Origin: Anadara kagoshimensis
Lineage: Eukaryota > Mollusca > Bivalvia > Arcoida > Arcidae
DNA: 64,000 bases
Direction: 5' to 3'
NCBI GenBank assembly: GCA_021292105.1
Contig: CM037871.1
Location: 17,677,960 to 17,741,959, forward strand
Position 1 is the first letter of the stretch. Every line of letters starts with the position of its first letter. The notes under the pieces are model-generated. The model worked only from the letters and a program-made list of their open reading frames with translations, made no database searches and was not told the origin of the DNA. Positions 37,065 through 48,012 of the stretch are shown here, piece by piece. A program made the translations under genes and the position numbers.

Positions 37065-37335
37065 TAATGCTTCAGAACATCAAGAATAAAAATAACAATA
37101 CGAGGGCGTATGAAGTGACCAATGTCGCTCCCCAGACTCCTTTCTGGTGGTCTGCGCCCTCTGTTGTATAGTTGGCATCCCAGTGGCTAATGCTTCAGAA
37201 TATCAAGAATAAAAATCAAAATACTAGGGCGTATAAATGAATTGTGACCCATTTATACTCCCCAGGCTTCCTTCTGGTGGTCGGCAACTGCCGTTTAGTT
37301 GTTGTTCCACGCGCTTCAGAATATCAATTGTCTTC
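37065..37335. repeat. About 122-bp tandem duplication
   Basis: GCTTCAGAACATCAAGAATA at 37070, then GCTTCAGAATATCAAGAATA at about 37190 and a partial third start at about 37312. Each is followed by a GGGCGTAT...CCTTTCTGGTGGTC block. Confidence 0.7.
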
Positions 37336-37493
37336 TGTCGTAAAGAAATAAAAAATGAAATGTATTTGATCGTGAATAGCCTGTGAATAATTGTTGTTGT
37401 AATATTGTTTAACATTTTCACTTATATCGATACTTCGCCAGCAATTTTCATCTATTCACGACGACATTTTGAATCACTAAACAAGTACATTGT

Positions 37494-37795
37494 ATGTGTA
37501 TGCAAGAGATGTACGAGGGTTTGCCTTCTACAAGCAGTCTAGCACGCACTCGGAAAGATTTTTTAGATGCTAACTCTCACAGAGTGAATACGCCACAGAC
37601 AAGCATACCACTCACCCAGTCAAATATCCTTCAACGGGTGAACTTGTTGATATCTGCCCTCTTAATCATGCCGAACGCCAGGTGAGGAAACAGTTTGTTA
37701 AATTCAAGTCTTATGCTAACCCATCAGGGTTAGAACCCAGAACCTCCCACTCTCAAGGCGGACGCTCTTCCACTGAGTCACATTGGGGGTCAGTA
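37494..37795 (-). mobile_element. SINE-3: a different tRNA-like head on the SINE-2 core
   Basis: On the minus strand the head reads TGACTCAGTGGAAGAGCGTC with B box GGGTTCTAACCC. The core GGTATGCTTGTCTGTGGCGT and ACTCTGTGAG matches SINE-2's GGTACGTTTGTCTGCGGCGT and ACTCTGTGAG. Head and core are therefore combined differently from SINE-2. Confidence 0.75.
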
Positions 37796-37892
37796 TGAGG
37801 GACTTCGATCGCAGTTGTTTTCATCTTTTGACAGGTCTATTTGAAATAACTCGAATATATATTCAAACAAGATACATGTAGTTTAGTTAAGT

Positions 37893-38228
37893 AATGGGAT
37901 TTTACGTCATAGTCAAGAACATTGAAATTCACTTATATCGAGACGTCGCCAGCTATAGACGAAGGTGCAGAAATTTTGCCTGTGCGTTGCAATGATTGCA
38001 TTACACAGCAGTGTTCTTTATCGTGCCAGGCCTACCGTGACACGGGGTCTCGTTTATTTTAGGTTCTCGTCCGAATGAACCATGTATTTCATTTCATAAT
38101 GCCGAGTGCTTGGCGAAAGGAAGAACACTTCCAACTTTCAAGTCTTGGGTCAGACCCGGCCGGGGTTCGAACCCACAACGTTCCACTTACGGATGGAGAA
38201 CTCTACCAACTGAGCTACTGCAGTGGCA
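37893..38228 (-). mobile_element. SINE-1, apparently full length
   Basis: On the minus strand: A box TAGCTCAGTTGGTAGAGTTC and B box GGGTTCGAACCCC (a tRNA-like head of about 75 bases), the body AAGCACTCGGCATTATGAAA, GTGTCACGGTAGGCCTGGCA and CTGCACCTTCGTCTATAGCT, and the tail GACGTCTCGATATAAGTGAA. Best copy of the family in the window. The head folds like a tRNA but is part of the SINE, not a separate gene. Confidence 0.9.
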
Positions 38229-38633
38229 TCGAAGATATTTATAGAAAATATAGAATAAAACATGGTAAAATCCATATCGTATGCCATATCGAACCGAGAC
38301 TCTGATATCAGTAAAATGGATAAGATCGATGTCTGATATTAATCATAGGACTGATATGACATTGTATCATGGTTTTCACCACGCTTTATTATTTTTATCA
38401 TAAAGTTGATTTTTCCATTTATGGTATCAATTACAAAATTTGTGATCACAGATATTCATTATAGGTAGCCAACAACTTTTAAAAAGGTTAATGGAAGTGT
38501 AAATATAAATTCGAGAAGGGATGTGGCATTTGGGGTGTGATATTGGGATCGATATTGATTTGTACTTTGCATCAGTATAATTTTTGTTAAAAAACTAAAC
38601 ATTTTAGTACAAATACATGTATATAATAAAATT

Positions 38634-38842
38634 ACAGTACAGTCCTGTCGAAAGTTTAATAACGAATTTGTGTCTAATCGACAGCTCGTCTCGAACCTTG
38701 CGTTGGCTATACTTCAGCAGTTTTCTTCTTTTCGGCAGCTGCTATCTATCTCTCAGCAGCTATCCATACCTTGGCCACTCGACGACCGAACTTGGACTCC
38801 TTTTCGTTAGGTCAGTGTTAAACTTTCGACGAGTCTGTACTG
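38634..38842 (+). mobile_element. MITE-A copy 10
   Basis: Left end ACAGTACAGTCCTGTCGAAA, right end AACTTTCGACGAGTCTGTAC. First of five copies spaced about 390 bp apart. Confidence 0.85.
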
Positions 38843-39017
38843 GAGTTTACCATGAAATGTACATGTACTTCCGCGTTCAAGTAGAAATTGATATACAAAA
38901 TACAAAACAGTTCAACACCAGGTCAAAACTCCGAGATCAGGAAAAGGAAGAAAATGTTTGATTAATTAAAAAAGTTTTATTAAAAAAATGAAGCATATTT
39001 TTTTCAATAACTACATA

Positions 39018-39212
39018 CAATACAGAACCTGTCGAAAGTTTAACACTGACTAAATGAATAATGACCGATTCGGATGCCCAACTTGATCTATCGTTGGCAG
39101 CTGGTATGCCAGTAGCTTATTAACCACTAAGTGTCTATATATATTTCTGCCATTCTCTGCAGCTGATCTTGAGCCGAGTGTTGAACTTTTGACGGGTCTG
39201 TACAATATATGT
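39018..39212 (+). mobile_element. MITE-A copy 11
   Basis: Left end ATACAGAACCTGTCGAAAGT, right end AACTTTTGACGGGTCTGTAC. The interior is shortened. Confidence 0.8.
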
Positions 39213-39318
39213 AAGGAAAATATATAAATTAAAAGAATAATGGATTTTATAATAAAACTAATTATTTTGTTTATTTGATTCCGGTTTGGTGCCATTTATT
39301 GTTTTTCACAATTAAAAG

Positions 39319-39341
39319 ACAAAAAAAAAAAAAAAAAAAAA

Positions 39342-39386
<45 letters not shown>
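39319..39386. repeat. Poly(A) tract
   Basis: About 66 A residues with a single C interruption, between MITE-A copies 11 and 12. It may be a relic of a retrocopy tail or a simple expansion. Confidence 0.9.
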
Positions 39387-39387
<1 letters not shown>

Positions 39388-39423
39388 GAGGCCAATTTTA
39401 ACATAGGATAAACATGTAGCTAA

Positions 39424-39687
39424 AGTACAGATCTGTCGAAAGTTTAACACTTAGCTAACCAAAAAAACATCGAAGCTCGAAGGCCAAGTGACAGAGATAA
39501 ATAATAGCTAATTGACGACTGTCAGGTGGCAGAGTTGATAGCTAATCATGGATGAACAGATAGATAGCAGTTGTCGAATAACTGTTGAAATATACATTAA
39601 TTAAAGAAACGAGGGGTCGAGAAGTGCTATCAATTCGGCGCTTATCCGTTAGCATAGTGTTAAACTTTAGACAGGTCTGTACTGTAT
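39424..39687 (-). mobile_element. MITE-A copy 12 (interior inverted)
   Basis: Left end GTACAGATCTGTCGAAAGTT, right end TAGACAGGTCTGTACTGTA. The interior blocks (GATAGCTAATTGACG, AGATAGCAGTTGTCGA) are the complement of the copy 1 interior. Confidence 0.85.
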
Positions 39688-39817
39688 TTCAAGTTTGTAA
39701 AATTAACTTGATAGAGAACGTCTTAAGAGACAATTAAATATCCAATAGAACAGTCATCAATTTGAACTTTTGACCGAGTTCGTGTTCTCAGAACCAGGAA
39801 CAGAAACAAACTGCATA

Positions 39818-40035
39818 TACAGTACAGACCTGTCGAAAGTTTAACACTATTCTGGAGAACAGGGATCGACGCTCTACTGTCGGGATTTTGATACCTTGTA
39901 CCAACGGATCTGTAGAGGTAAAGATAGCACCAACTGAAAAGCTTAAAATATTAGCTAGCGATGGACCTAGATGGACTACGAATTCGGTGCTAATTTGTAA
40001 GCTTGATGTTAAACTTTCGACAGGTCTGTACTGTA
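39818..40035 (-). mobile_element. MITE-A copy 13
   Basis: Left end ACAGTACAGACCTGTCGAAA, right end CTTTCGACAGGTCTGTACTG. The termini are near perfect; the interior is diverged from the other copies. Confidence 0.85.
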
Positions 40036-40198
40036 TGTCACTTATGTATACTAGTTTGTTTTTTTTTCGAGCTCGTGTGTCCGGAATCCGGAACAAAAAC
40101 GAAATACACCTGTTACTCAGTGGTCAAAACTAAGAATATATTTTCCTTATACGTCAAGTGCTAAATTATTAATTTTTATCCGCTAATTTCTAAATATA

Positions 40199-40420
40199 TA
40201 CAGTACAGTCCTGTCGGAAGTTTAACACTGTGCTAACAAACAAACAAGAAGAAGAAAAATGAGCTCAGCTGCATAGTACATGTACTAGTAGCCGATATTT
40301 GGGTGACTAGTGGCCGAAAATCTGACGATAAATAGCTAACGAGGGACGAGACTAAGAAGAATTGACCAGTCGACGCTAATTTGTTAGTTTAGTGTTATAC
40401 TTTCGATTTGTCTGACTTGT
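40199..40420 (-). mobile_element. MITE-A copy 14
   Basis: Left end ACAGTACAGTCCTGTCGGAA, right end TTATACTTTCGATTTGTCTG. Last of the phased cluster. Confidence 0.8.
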
Positions 40421-41056
40421 ACATACTTTTTTCATTATTTTAAAAAATCCCACATATCAAATGCGTAAATGTATAAATGTTATTGTATGTCAACATCGAT
40501 ATAGACCGGTACGATAGAACTTAACATGTATTAATATCGTATTCAACAGCTAAATTCGATCAACGAACAGAATGTGTACTTAAGCATTTTGGTGCTTTCA
40601 ACATTTTTTTTTATTTTATGGCCCATTTTCTGCCACATGGGAAGTCGCGCACAAGAGCCCGGAACTAAATCCCGCAAGACTTTGTAAATTCGCGCAAGAC
40701 TTAGTCAAGACGGGTTTTTGTCGTCAGTAGTAGACACATGCATGCGTAATGGAATGTGAAAATAGTCCGTTCCTTGATTTTTTTAACACATGCCGCTTTC
40801 GTGCACGAAATGCATTGCCAATCGTTTGAACAACCAATCAATGACGTCATGTATAGGCAAAATGACATCACATAAACAATGGCAATTATACACCTATACA
40901 ACCATTTGGTCTCAAACAGAATTTAATACCTTGAAACGTGATAAATGTCATGAAACATTCCTCGCTGTCACGTTGTAGCAAATTAATTCATATAACAAAT
41001 TATCCCTCGCTGCGTTGTCCATATACAGCCAAGACAACCGCACGTGCAATGAATAA
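40421..41056. other. Intergenic, downstream of paralogue 2
   Basis: Unique sequence without supported exons. It contains AAGCCCGG/CGCGCAAGACTT-like short repeats at about 40640-40710. Confidence 0.4.
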
Positions 41057-41488
41057 TCAAAATGTGAATTTTAACAACATTTTATATAAAGAATAAGACA
41101 CGGCCGTAACAGTGACAAAACCGACAATAAAAACCATGATGAAAAACCTCCGAAAACTTTCTTGTTCAAACGTTTCATCAAATTTTCGGCTGGCATTTGA
41201 ACTTTCATATCTTGAAATTTTCCCTTCAATCACAGTTGGCATGTACCTACCCATCGGTGTAAACGGAAGTGACGCACGTCGGTAATTTCCGGTTGCCGAA
41301 GCAGACGGCAGTTGAGATTTGTTTTGATCTGGAATGGAAGACATAGACAAACGTCTTTTGAACAAATTATAATGCTGATGGTAGGGGTCTTGATTTGTTA
41401 ATGCTCCTGTAGTTCTGTATTGGGTAGGTGTATCTTGGTTAGACTGAGTTCCGTTCGATCGTCGTCTCTGTAGCAGATAAACACGCAT
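41057..41488 (-). CDS. Small tail-anchored-like membrane protein, paralogue 2
   Basis: 143 residues from the ATG at 41486-41488. The frame is open 8 codons further upstream, but the alignment with the gene at 32279 begins here (MRVYLLQRRRS versus MRSLLLQRRRS). A second basic-Ser motif (FKRRLSMSS) and a basic RRASLPF lie in the middle. The C-terminus is RRFFIMVFIVGFVTVTAVSY then SLYKMLLKFTF. Conserved between the two proteins are the LLQRRRS start, the RRF before the membrane segment, the GF inside it and YKM-LK after it. The function is unknown; no catalytic motif is visible. Both genes lie on the same strand about 8.2 kb apart, consistent with tandem duplication. Confidence 0.7.
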   Translation of the reverse strand: MRVYLLQRRRSNGTQSNQDTPTQYRTTGALTNQDPYHQHYNLFKRRLSMSSIPDQNKSQLPSASATGNYRRASLPFTPMGRYMPTVIEGKISRYESSNASRKFDETFEQESFRRFFIMVFIVGFVTVTAVSYSLYKMLLKFTF

Positions 41489-41512
41489 GGTACCCCGTCT
41501 AATTACAACCAA

Positions 41513-42130
41513 AACAACATCCGAGTATTATTTCCATGATTGCATCAAATGACGTGTTATGAAATTTAAGTAGATTTTGTGGAATTTTGTTATTTCATGC
41601 TCCGGTATAAACAAATTGTAAAATCAAATACAAAATTGAAATTAAGATAACTGGCTTTTCAGTGATATTCTATATTAAAAAATGGAATTGTTCTTGTCCT
41701 TAAATTGAAATTAGTCAGATAATGCGATCCGAGAAAAATAATTATTGCGTGCTTGTTACTGCATATCGCATATGTAGTTTTCCACGATTGTTCACTGAAG
41801 TCCTTTCCTACACTTTCCTTTCATAGTGTTTCCGTTATTATCAACTGTTGTTTTTTCACAAAACTATTTAATTATCAGATTAAGTTTTAATATGAGTGGT
41901 AATTTTTGCAAGGAAGTATTTAAACTAGCACCAATCCCTAACACGACCCATGAATCCAATACAGAGACTCATACATATGGTAATATGTTTCTAAAGTATC
42001 GTTCCCCGTTGTGTTAAAGTTTTGTAATATTGCACGTCTTTTTTAAAACACAGTTTAACTTTGCAACGAATATTAAAAAAGAATAAACCACATGGGCACA
42101 ACACTAACAAATAAATTTATTATAAAAACT
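41513..42130. other. Intergenic, upstream side of paralogue 2
   Basis: No supported exon. The promoter of the minus-strand gene should lie at the left end; no decisive core element is seen. Confidence 0.4.
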
Positions 42131-43330
42131 AAATCAGTCCAAACCCAGGATATTTAGAGCTTTGGAAGCTAACGATCCAAATATCCAATATAAGCCATCG
42201 AATTGTGGACAAATATACAAGTCCGAACCCACTCACTTTGTTCCGAAACCAGAATGGTGGGAGTTTTTGGAGGCTACCAATCCATTACTCCAAAATAAGC
42301 CATCGGAATGTGGGCAAATGTAAAAGATCAAACCCACTTATTATGTTCCAAACTCAAAATGGTGGGCGGTTTTGGCGCTAACAATCCAAATAGTCACAAT
42401 GAGTCATCGGAACTTGGACAAATATACAAGTTCGAACCCACTCACAATGTTCCAAATCCAAGATGGTGGGAGTTTTTGGCGGACTGTGGACAGATTAACA
42501 AGTCCGAAACCACTCACTATGTTCCAAATCCAAGATGGTGGGAGTTTTTGGCGGACTGTGGACAGATTAACAAGTCCGAAACCACTCACTATGTTCCAAA
42601 TTCAAGATGGTGGGCGTTTTTGCGGAATGTGGACAGATTAACAAGTCCGAAACCACTCACTATGTTCCAAATTCAAGATGGTGGGCGTTTTTGCGGAATG
42701 TGGACAGATAAACAAATCCGAAACCACTCACTATGTTCCAAATTCAAGATGGTGGGCGTTTTTGCGGAATGTGGACAGATAAACAAATCCGAAACCACTC
42801 ACTATGTTCCAAATCCAAGATGATGGGCGTTTTTGCGGAATGTGGACAGATAAACAAATCCGAAACCACTCACTATGTTCCAAATCCAAGATGATATGAG
42901 TTTTTGGAAGCTAAAAATCCATTATTCCAAAACAAGTCATCGGAATGTGGGCAAATATAAAAGTTCGAACCCACTCATTATGTTCTAAAACCAGGATGGT
43001 GGTAGAATTGTAGATTTTACGAGAGCTAACAATCCGAATATCGCAATGTGGAAAAATATACAAGTCCAAGACCACTATGTTCCAAACCCAGGATGGTGGG
43101 CGGATTTGGCGCTAACAATCCAAACATTCAAAATATGCCATCGGACTTTAGACAAATATACAAGTCCGAACTTACATGTAGTTACAAATAATGACTCACT
43201 ATGTTTGAAACCCAGTCTGCTTAGAGTTTTGAACGCTAGATTATCCAAAATAAACAATATCACAAGTACGAAGCCACTCACTTTTTGTGAAAATGTAAGT
43301 CTGTCCACGTCTAATTGGCCGTTATATATC
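42130..43330. repeat. 71/72-bp minisatellite with diverged flanks
   Basis: Landmark AGATGGTGGG (or AGATGATGGG) at 42461, 42533, 42605, 42676, 42747, 42818 and 42889: two 72-base steps then four 71-base steps. Flanking units before 42430 and after 42900 are longer and degenerate. The 72-base units are in register with codons and give long open frames; the change to 71 breaks them, so I treat this as non-coding. Confidence 0.9.
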
Positions 43331-43334
43331 TAGA

Positions 43335-44340
43335 TTACAGTAATGATGGAATACAGGCGTCACCACGCCAATAAATAAACTATTGAATCCAAATAAATCG
43401 GTATAAGTTATGACCTCGTTAACTGATCAGTTAATAGTTTCTTCCTGTTGTAATTATCACCATTAAGTATTATTTAATATCATCGAATCTGTGCAGGAGG
43501 GCATGGGGGTTAAAAATATATTTTGCTGTGACATGCGTTATTCTTATATAAGTCTATATATGCAACGTCTTTTTTCCAAGTATTTCCATTTCCCAATTTC
43601 AAAGTAAATTGAAAACTTCCGTATAATTTAAATAAAAAATATGCCATGTACATGTATGTAGGTCAGACAAGCTACATTATCGATACTATATCTTGATGAC
43701 GCCACTAGAATTTATTCACGGTTGTAAACAAAGTTGGTAGTTAGGCCGAATTAAACATGAATTCATATCACTATTCACTCTAAAATACAATTATTGAAAA
43801 TAAATTCCAAAGCATTCAAGTTTTTTTTATTTCTTCGATTGGAATTACATGTACATACAAATTCAGAGCATATACACAAAAATATAACAAACAATACCTT
43901 ATTTAAAACCAAATGAATAGTTACTTTGGCCTAATCATTAAAGGTGTTAGACCTATGCAATAAACGGTGCAAAAATAACTATAATGGATAATATTATTTA
44001 TATATAAAATATGATGGATTTTATCAATAAATTATTTTATTATAAATTATAAAACTACAGGTGCGCAAAAATAAAACCCTGTTTGTCGGCACTTCTTCTT
44101 TATTTACGCCGCCCGCCAGACTGATAATACTATCTTGTAAAGAATACGGATTTCTTGGTTAACCTCAAGTTTGCCAATCTGAACGCCTTCTGTGTTTGCA
44201 ACGATAGTGATAGTAGCAGAAGGTCACAAATGGGTATGGAATGAAGAAACAGCGTGTCACGCCAAAAACAAGTTTTTCCCCACTTAAATCGAAAACCGGA
44301 AATATACCAACCGTCTGCAAGCGAATTCAAAAACTTTTTC
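43335..44340. other. Intergenic, no feature recognised
   Basis: AT-rich sequence with no supported exon, tRNA or repeat that recurs elsewhere in the window. Confidence 0.45.
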
Positions 44341-44344
44341 ACAC

Positions 44345-44431
44345 TAGGATCTGTCCCGAGTGGGCTTCAAACCTAGGGGGTGTGAGACGCTATGGTCCGT
44401 AAGTGCGCATGAGACCACTCGGCCATCGATC
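44345..44431 (-). repeat. tRNA-like (Leu/Ser-type) SINE head or tRNA pseudogene
   Basis: On the minus strand it reads GATGGCCGAGTGGTCTCATG (A box) ... TAGGTTTGAAGCCCACTCGG (B box). The anticodon arm is not convincing. It lies immediately next to the left target-site duplication of the non-LTR element. Confidence 0.55.
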
Positions 44432-44443
44432 AACGCTCCCATA
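44432..44443. repeat. Left target-site duplication of the non-LTR element
   Basis: AACGCTCCCATA here is repeated exactly at 48245-48256. Confidence 0.75.
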
Positions 44444-44498
44444 CTCTGAATGTACTCGTAAAAAACTCCATTTACATAACACACTGTAGTGTAATTTC

Positions 44499-47400
44499 AT
44501 GCCATTCTATTTTTACAAATTTATTGCGTAAAAAACTCATTTTTTATCATGTAATCTATTTATTAGAGTATGTATCATTATGTTATTTTGCATATATATG
44601 CATATTATTGTTATATGAATCTGGTGATGTAGAGAAAAACCCTGGCCCTCTTCCTATCAACACGTCTAACGATTCCTCATTTTTTAGCCAATTCAGTGCA
44701 AGCAAGTTCTTATCTTTTCTCCATTTAAACATACAAAGCATTTTGCCTAAAATTGACATAATAGGATCCGAACTTAATGATATTGATATTTTAGCATTCA
44801 CAGAAAGCTGGCTTCATCCCCTTATTCCGGACGAAGACATTCAACTTGACGGCTATTACAAACCTTTTCGACGTGACAGGATTGATCAAAACGGGGGAGG
44901 GGTCCTTATATACGTCAGGGACACGATTTGTTAAGGAACGGACTGATCTTTATATCGACGGACTTGATGTATATGGCTTGAATTCTTGATTAAGGGCAAA
45001 ACAATTTTATTTGGCACATTTTATAGACCACCAAATACTGGACAGGACACATGGGATAAAATTGAATCATCAATAGACCTTGCAACAGACAGTTCTTTTG
45101 ATTACTTTATCGTGACAGGAGACTTCAATGACGACCAATTAAAATCTTCCAAGACAAAAATCAAACATATACTTGATTGTCTTAGTTTAAAACAATTAAT
45201 AAAAGAACCTACACACTTTGACAAAAACACGTGCTCATTAATCGACCTCTTCATTATTGACAATGACGATATAGTAGAATCTTGTGGTGTCGGAGAAACT
45301 TTTTACGACGTAAATATTCGATACCACTGTCCTATATACCTGACTTTACGACTAGAAAAACCAAAACATACTTGTATTACAAGGAAGATATGGGACTATA
45401 AAAACGGCAACTTCCAATTATTCAGGAAAAGCTAAGCAACATCGACTTTAAGACCATAATAGACAGCAATGACATTGACGTTGCAGCGGCCGATATTGCA
45501 ACTTGCATTTTGACAGTGGCCGACAAAACTATTCCTAACAAAGTAGTGACCATACGACAAAACGACAAACCATGGATGAGAAACGACATCAGACGACTTA
45601 TTCGACAAAGAAAACGAGTCCATAATATAGCCAAAAGGTCTAACTCTCAAGGTCACTGGGCTAAATTCAGACTATTAAGAAATCGTTGTGTCACTGCAAT
45701 TAGGAACGCTAAGACTGACTATTACAAAAAACTTGCAGATAAACTAACTTCAAGCTCTATGACAAGTAAAAGTTGGTGGCATATTGCCAAAACATTTTTG
45801 GGTAACCAAAATAAAAACGACACACTTCCTCCTTTGACACATAATGGGAAAATATATACGGACGACACGGGCAAAGTTAACATTTTAAACGAATACTTCA
45901 CTCAACAATCTACTGTAAACGACAGAAATATCGACACACCAGTCTTAACACCACTACCTCACACTATGGAAGACTTCGTCATTACTTCTTCTGACGTCAA
46001 AGACGTTCTGTCATTACTCGATGTCTCCAAAGCTTCTGGTCCGGATTCATTGAGTCCTAGACTCTTAAAAAATGCCGCTTCTGAACTATGTGAGCCACTA
46101 TCTTATTTCTTTAACAAACTCTTAAATTTCCATACTTTTCCAACCCCTTGGAAATTGGCCAACATTGTACCAGTTTTTAAAAAAGGCGACCATTCTGCCG
46201 TATCTAATTACAGGCCTATCTCTCTTCTTAATGTACTTGGTAAAATAATGGAAAGGTGCGTACTTAAATATTTGCTTAATTATATCTACCAAAACAAGAT
46301 TATCACAAGTTTTCAGTCGGGTTTTACTCAGGGAGATTCCACTGTTAATCAACTTCTTGCTATTTGTAATGAAATAGGCTTAGCACTTGACCACGGTAAG
46401 GAAGTTAGACTAGTTTTCTGTGACATTAGCAAGGCATTTGATCGAGTGTGGCATAGAGGATTGCTTCTTAAAATGGAGTCGATTGGGATTAAGGGTAAAT
46501 TGTTGCATTGGTTTCATAGTTATTTAAGTAATCGTCACCAGCGGGTTGTTTCAGGTAATGTTTCCTCTTCCTGTTTACCTGTCACTGCTGGTGTTCCCCA
46601 GGGTTCCATCCTAGGGCCCATTCTTTTCTCATTTACATTAATGATATAGTTGCTGACATTGGAAGCAGTATTAGACTATTTGCTGATGACACTTCACTTT
46701 ATGTCAATGTTGAAAATCCACATGAATCGGCTGAGTACTTAAATTCTGATCTTTCCAAAATACATCTTTGGTCTCAAAGGTGGCTTGTTTCTTTCAATCC
46801 CAAAAAAACTGAATCTATGATTATTTCCAAAAAAGCTGTTAAACCTTTTCACCCTGCCTTATATATGAATGAAACTCTAGTTCAAGAAGTTGATTCACAC
46901 AAACACCTTGGAGTGATATTTTCATCCGACGGTACCTGGAAATTGCATGCTGACGAATTATTATCTAAAGTTAACTCTAGACTTTCAGTACTGAAAAAAT
47001 TGAAATTCAAACTCGACCGTCTTTCTCTTGAAACTCTTTATCTTAGCTTCATAAGACCTCTAATGGAATACGGAGACGTCATCTGGGACAACCTGACAGA
47101 CGAATATACAAAAAAATTAGAACGAGCAAATATTGAAGCAGCTAGAATAGTAACTGGGGCAACCAAATTAACTAGTTTAAATTTATTATATTAAGATGTG
47201 GGGTGGGAAACACTAGAAACGAGAAGGAAAAACATAGATTAATTCAATTTTTTAAGATGTATCACAGGCAATCCCCTACTTATCTATCGCAAATGATTCC
47301 ACCTACAAGTTCAGAATTTCACCAATATAACACCCGTTCATCTGAAAACTTAGAAACTATATTATGCAGAACAGACTATTATTATAAATCATTTCTTCCC

Positions 47401-47824
47401 TTCAACAATTAGAGATTGGAATAACATCCCAGTCTCAGTCAGAAACAGTTCGCTTAACATTTTTAAATCTTTCTTAAACCAGAAAATACATATTCCAAAA
47501 TTTTATTACACAGGTAGTCGCATAGGACAAATACATCACACCAGACTTAGGTTAAACTGTAGTTCACTAAATCACCATTTATATAGTAAAAACCTCGTTG
47601 ATAGTCCCAATTGCGCATGCGGTCAAGTTGAAACTACAAAACATTTTCTTTTACATTGTAACTTGTACACTCATATAAGAAATACTACTATTCATACCAT
47701 AAACGTCTCTTATGATCTTGACATATTGTTATTTGGAAATCACAATCTGACCCCTGCCGAAAACAATGATATTTTCATCAAAGTTCAGAAGTACATTCTT
47801 TTATCAAAGAGATTTTCCGTTTAA
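44499..47824 (+). pseudogene. Frameshifted endonuclease-reverse transcriptase ORF of the non-LTR element
   Basis: Family role: nicking target DNA and copying the element RNA at the nick. Open pieces: 44524-44934 and 44986-45435 (endonuclease: HLNIQSILPK, AFTESWLHP, GGGVLIYVRD, GTFYRPPN, TGDFNDD), 45436-46628 in another phase (RT: SGPDSLSPRLLKN, NYRPISLLNVLGKIMER, FCDISKAFDRVW, VPQGSILGP), 46631-47194 (FADDTSLY catalytic box at 46676-46699), 47203-47412, and a last piece to 47824 with CxC...HFLLHC. Phase changes fall near 44930, 44985, 45421, 46628, 47225 and 47400, and a TAA lies at 47192-47194. A likely start is ATG 44499, out of phase with the next piece by an indel near 44530. Confidence 0.85.
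44617..44649 (+). other. 2A-like ribosome-skipping motif in the non-LTR ORF
   Basis: Codons spell ESGDVEKNPGP, matching the D-V/I-E-x-N-P-G-P consensus exactly (Asp at 44626, final Pro at 44647-44649). The motif follows a hydrophobic stretch of about 20 residues. In viruses and in some animal non-LTR elements, this motif makes the ribosome skip the Gly-Pro bond, releasing the upstream peptide. Function here is inferred. Confidence 0.9.
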
Positions 47825-47924
47825 AACAATGATTATTTTACATTATGAAACTTTACATACTAGTATATGTCATAAATTATTGTATTCTGAAATTTTCATT
47901 TTTCTTCTATAACCTACACACTTT

Positions 47925-47929
<5 letters not shown>

Positions 47930-47960
<31 letters not shown>

Positions 47961-47965
47961 TATTT

Positions 47966-47996
<31 letters not shown>

Positions 47997-48012
47997 TTTA
48001 TTTATTTATTTA
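47930..48012. repeat. (TTTA)n tract in the retrotransposon 3' UTR
   Basis: About 20 TTTA units with minor interruptions, between the end of the RT frame and the element's 3' end. Confidence 0.92.

Noticed and set aside
38150-38228. A possible tRNA gene with good A and B boxes (minus strand)
   Set aside because: It is continuous with a SINE-1 body and tail that recur elsewhere, so it is the SINE promoter head.
38617-38961. 114-codon frame
   Set aside because: It starts at and runs through MITE-A copy 10.
42308-42823. 171-codon frame with Trp-rich repeats
   Set aside because: It lies entirely in the 71/72-base minisatellite; frame breaks with the period.
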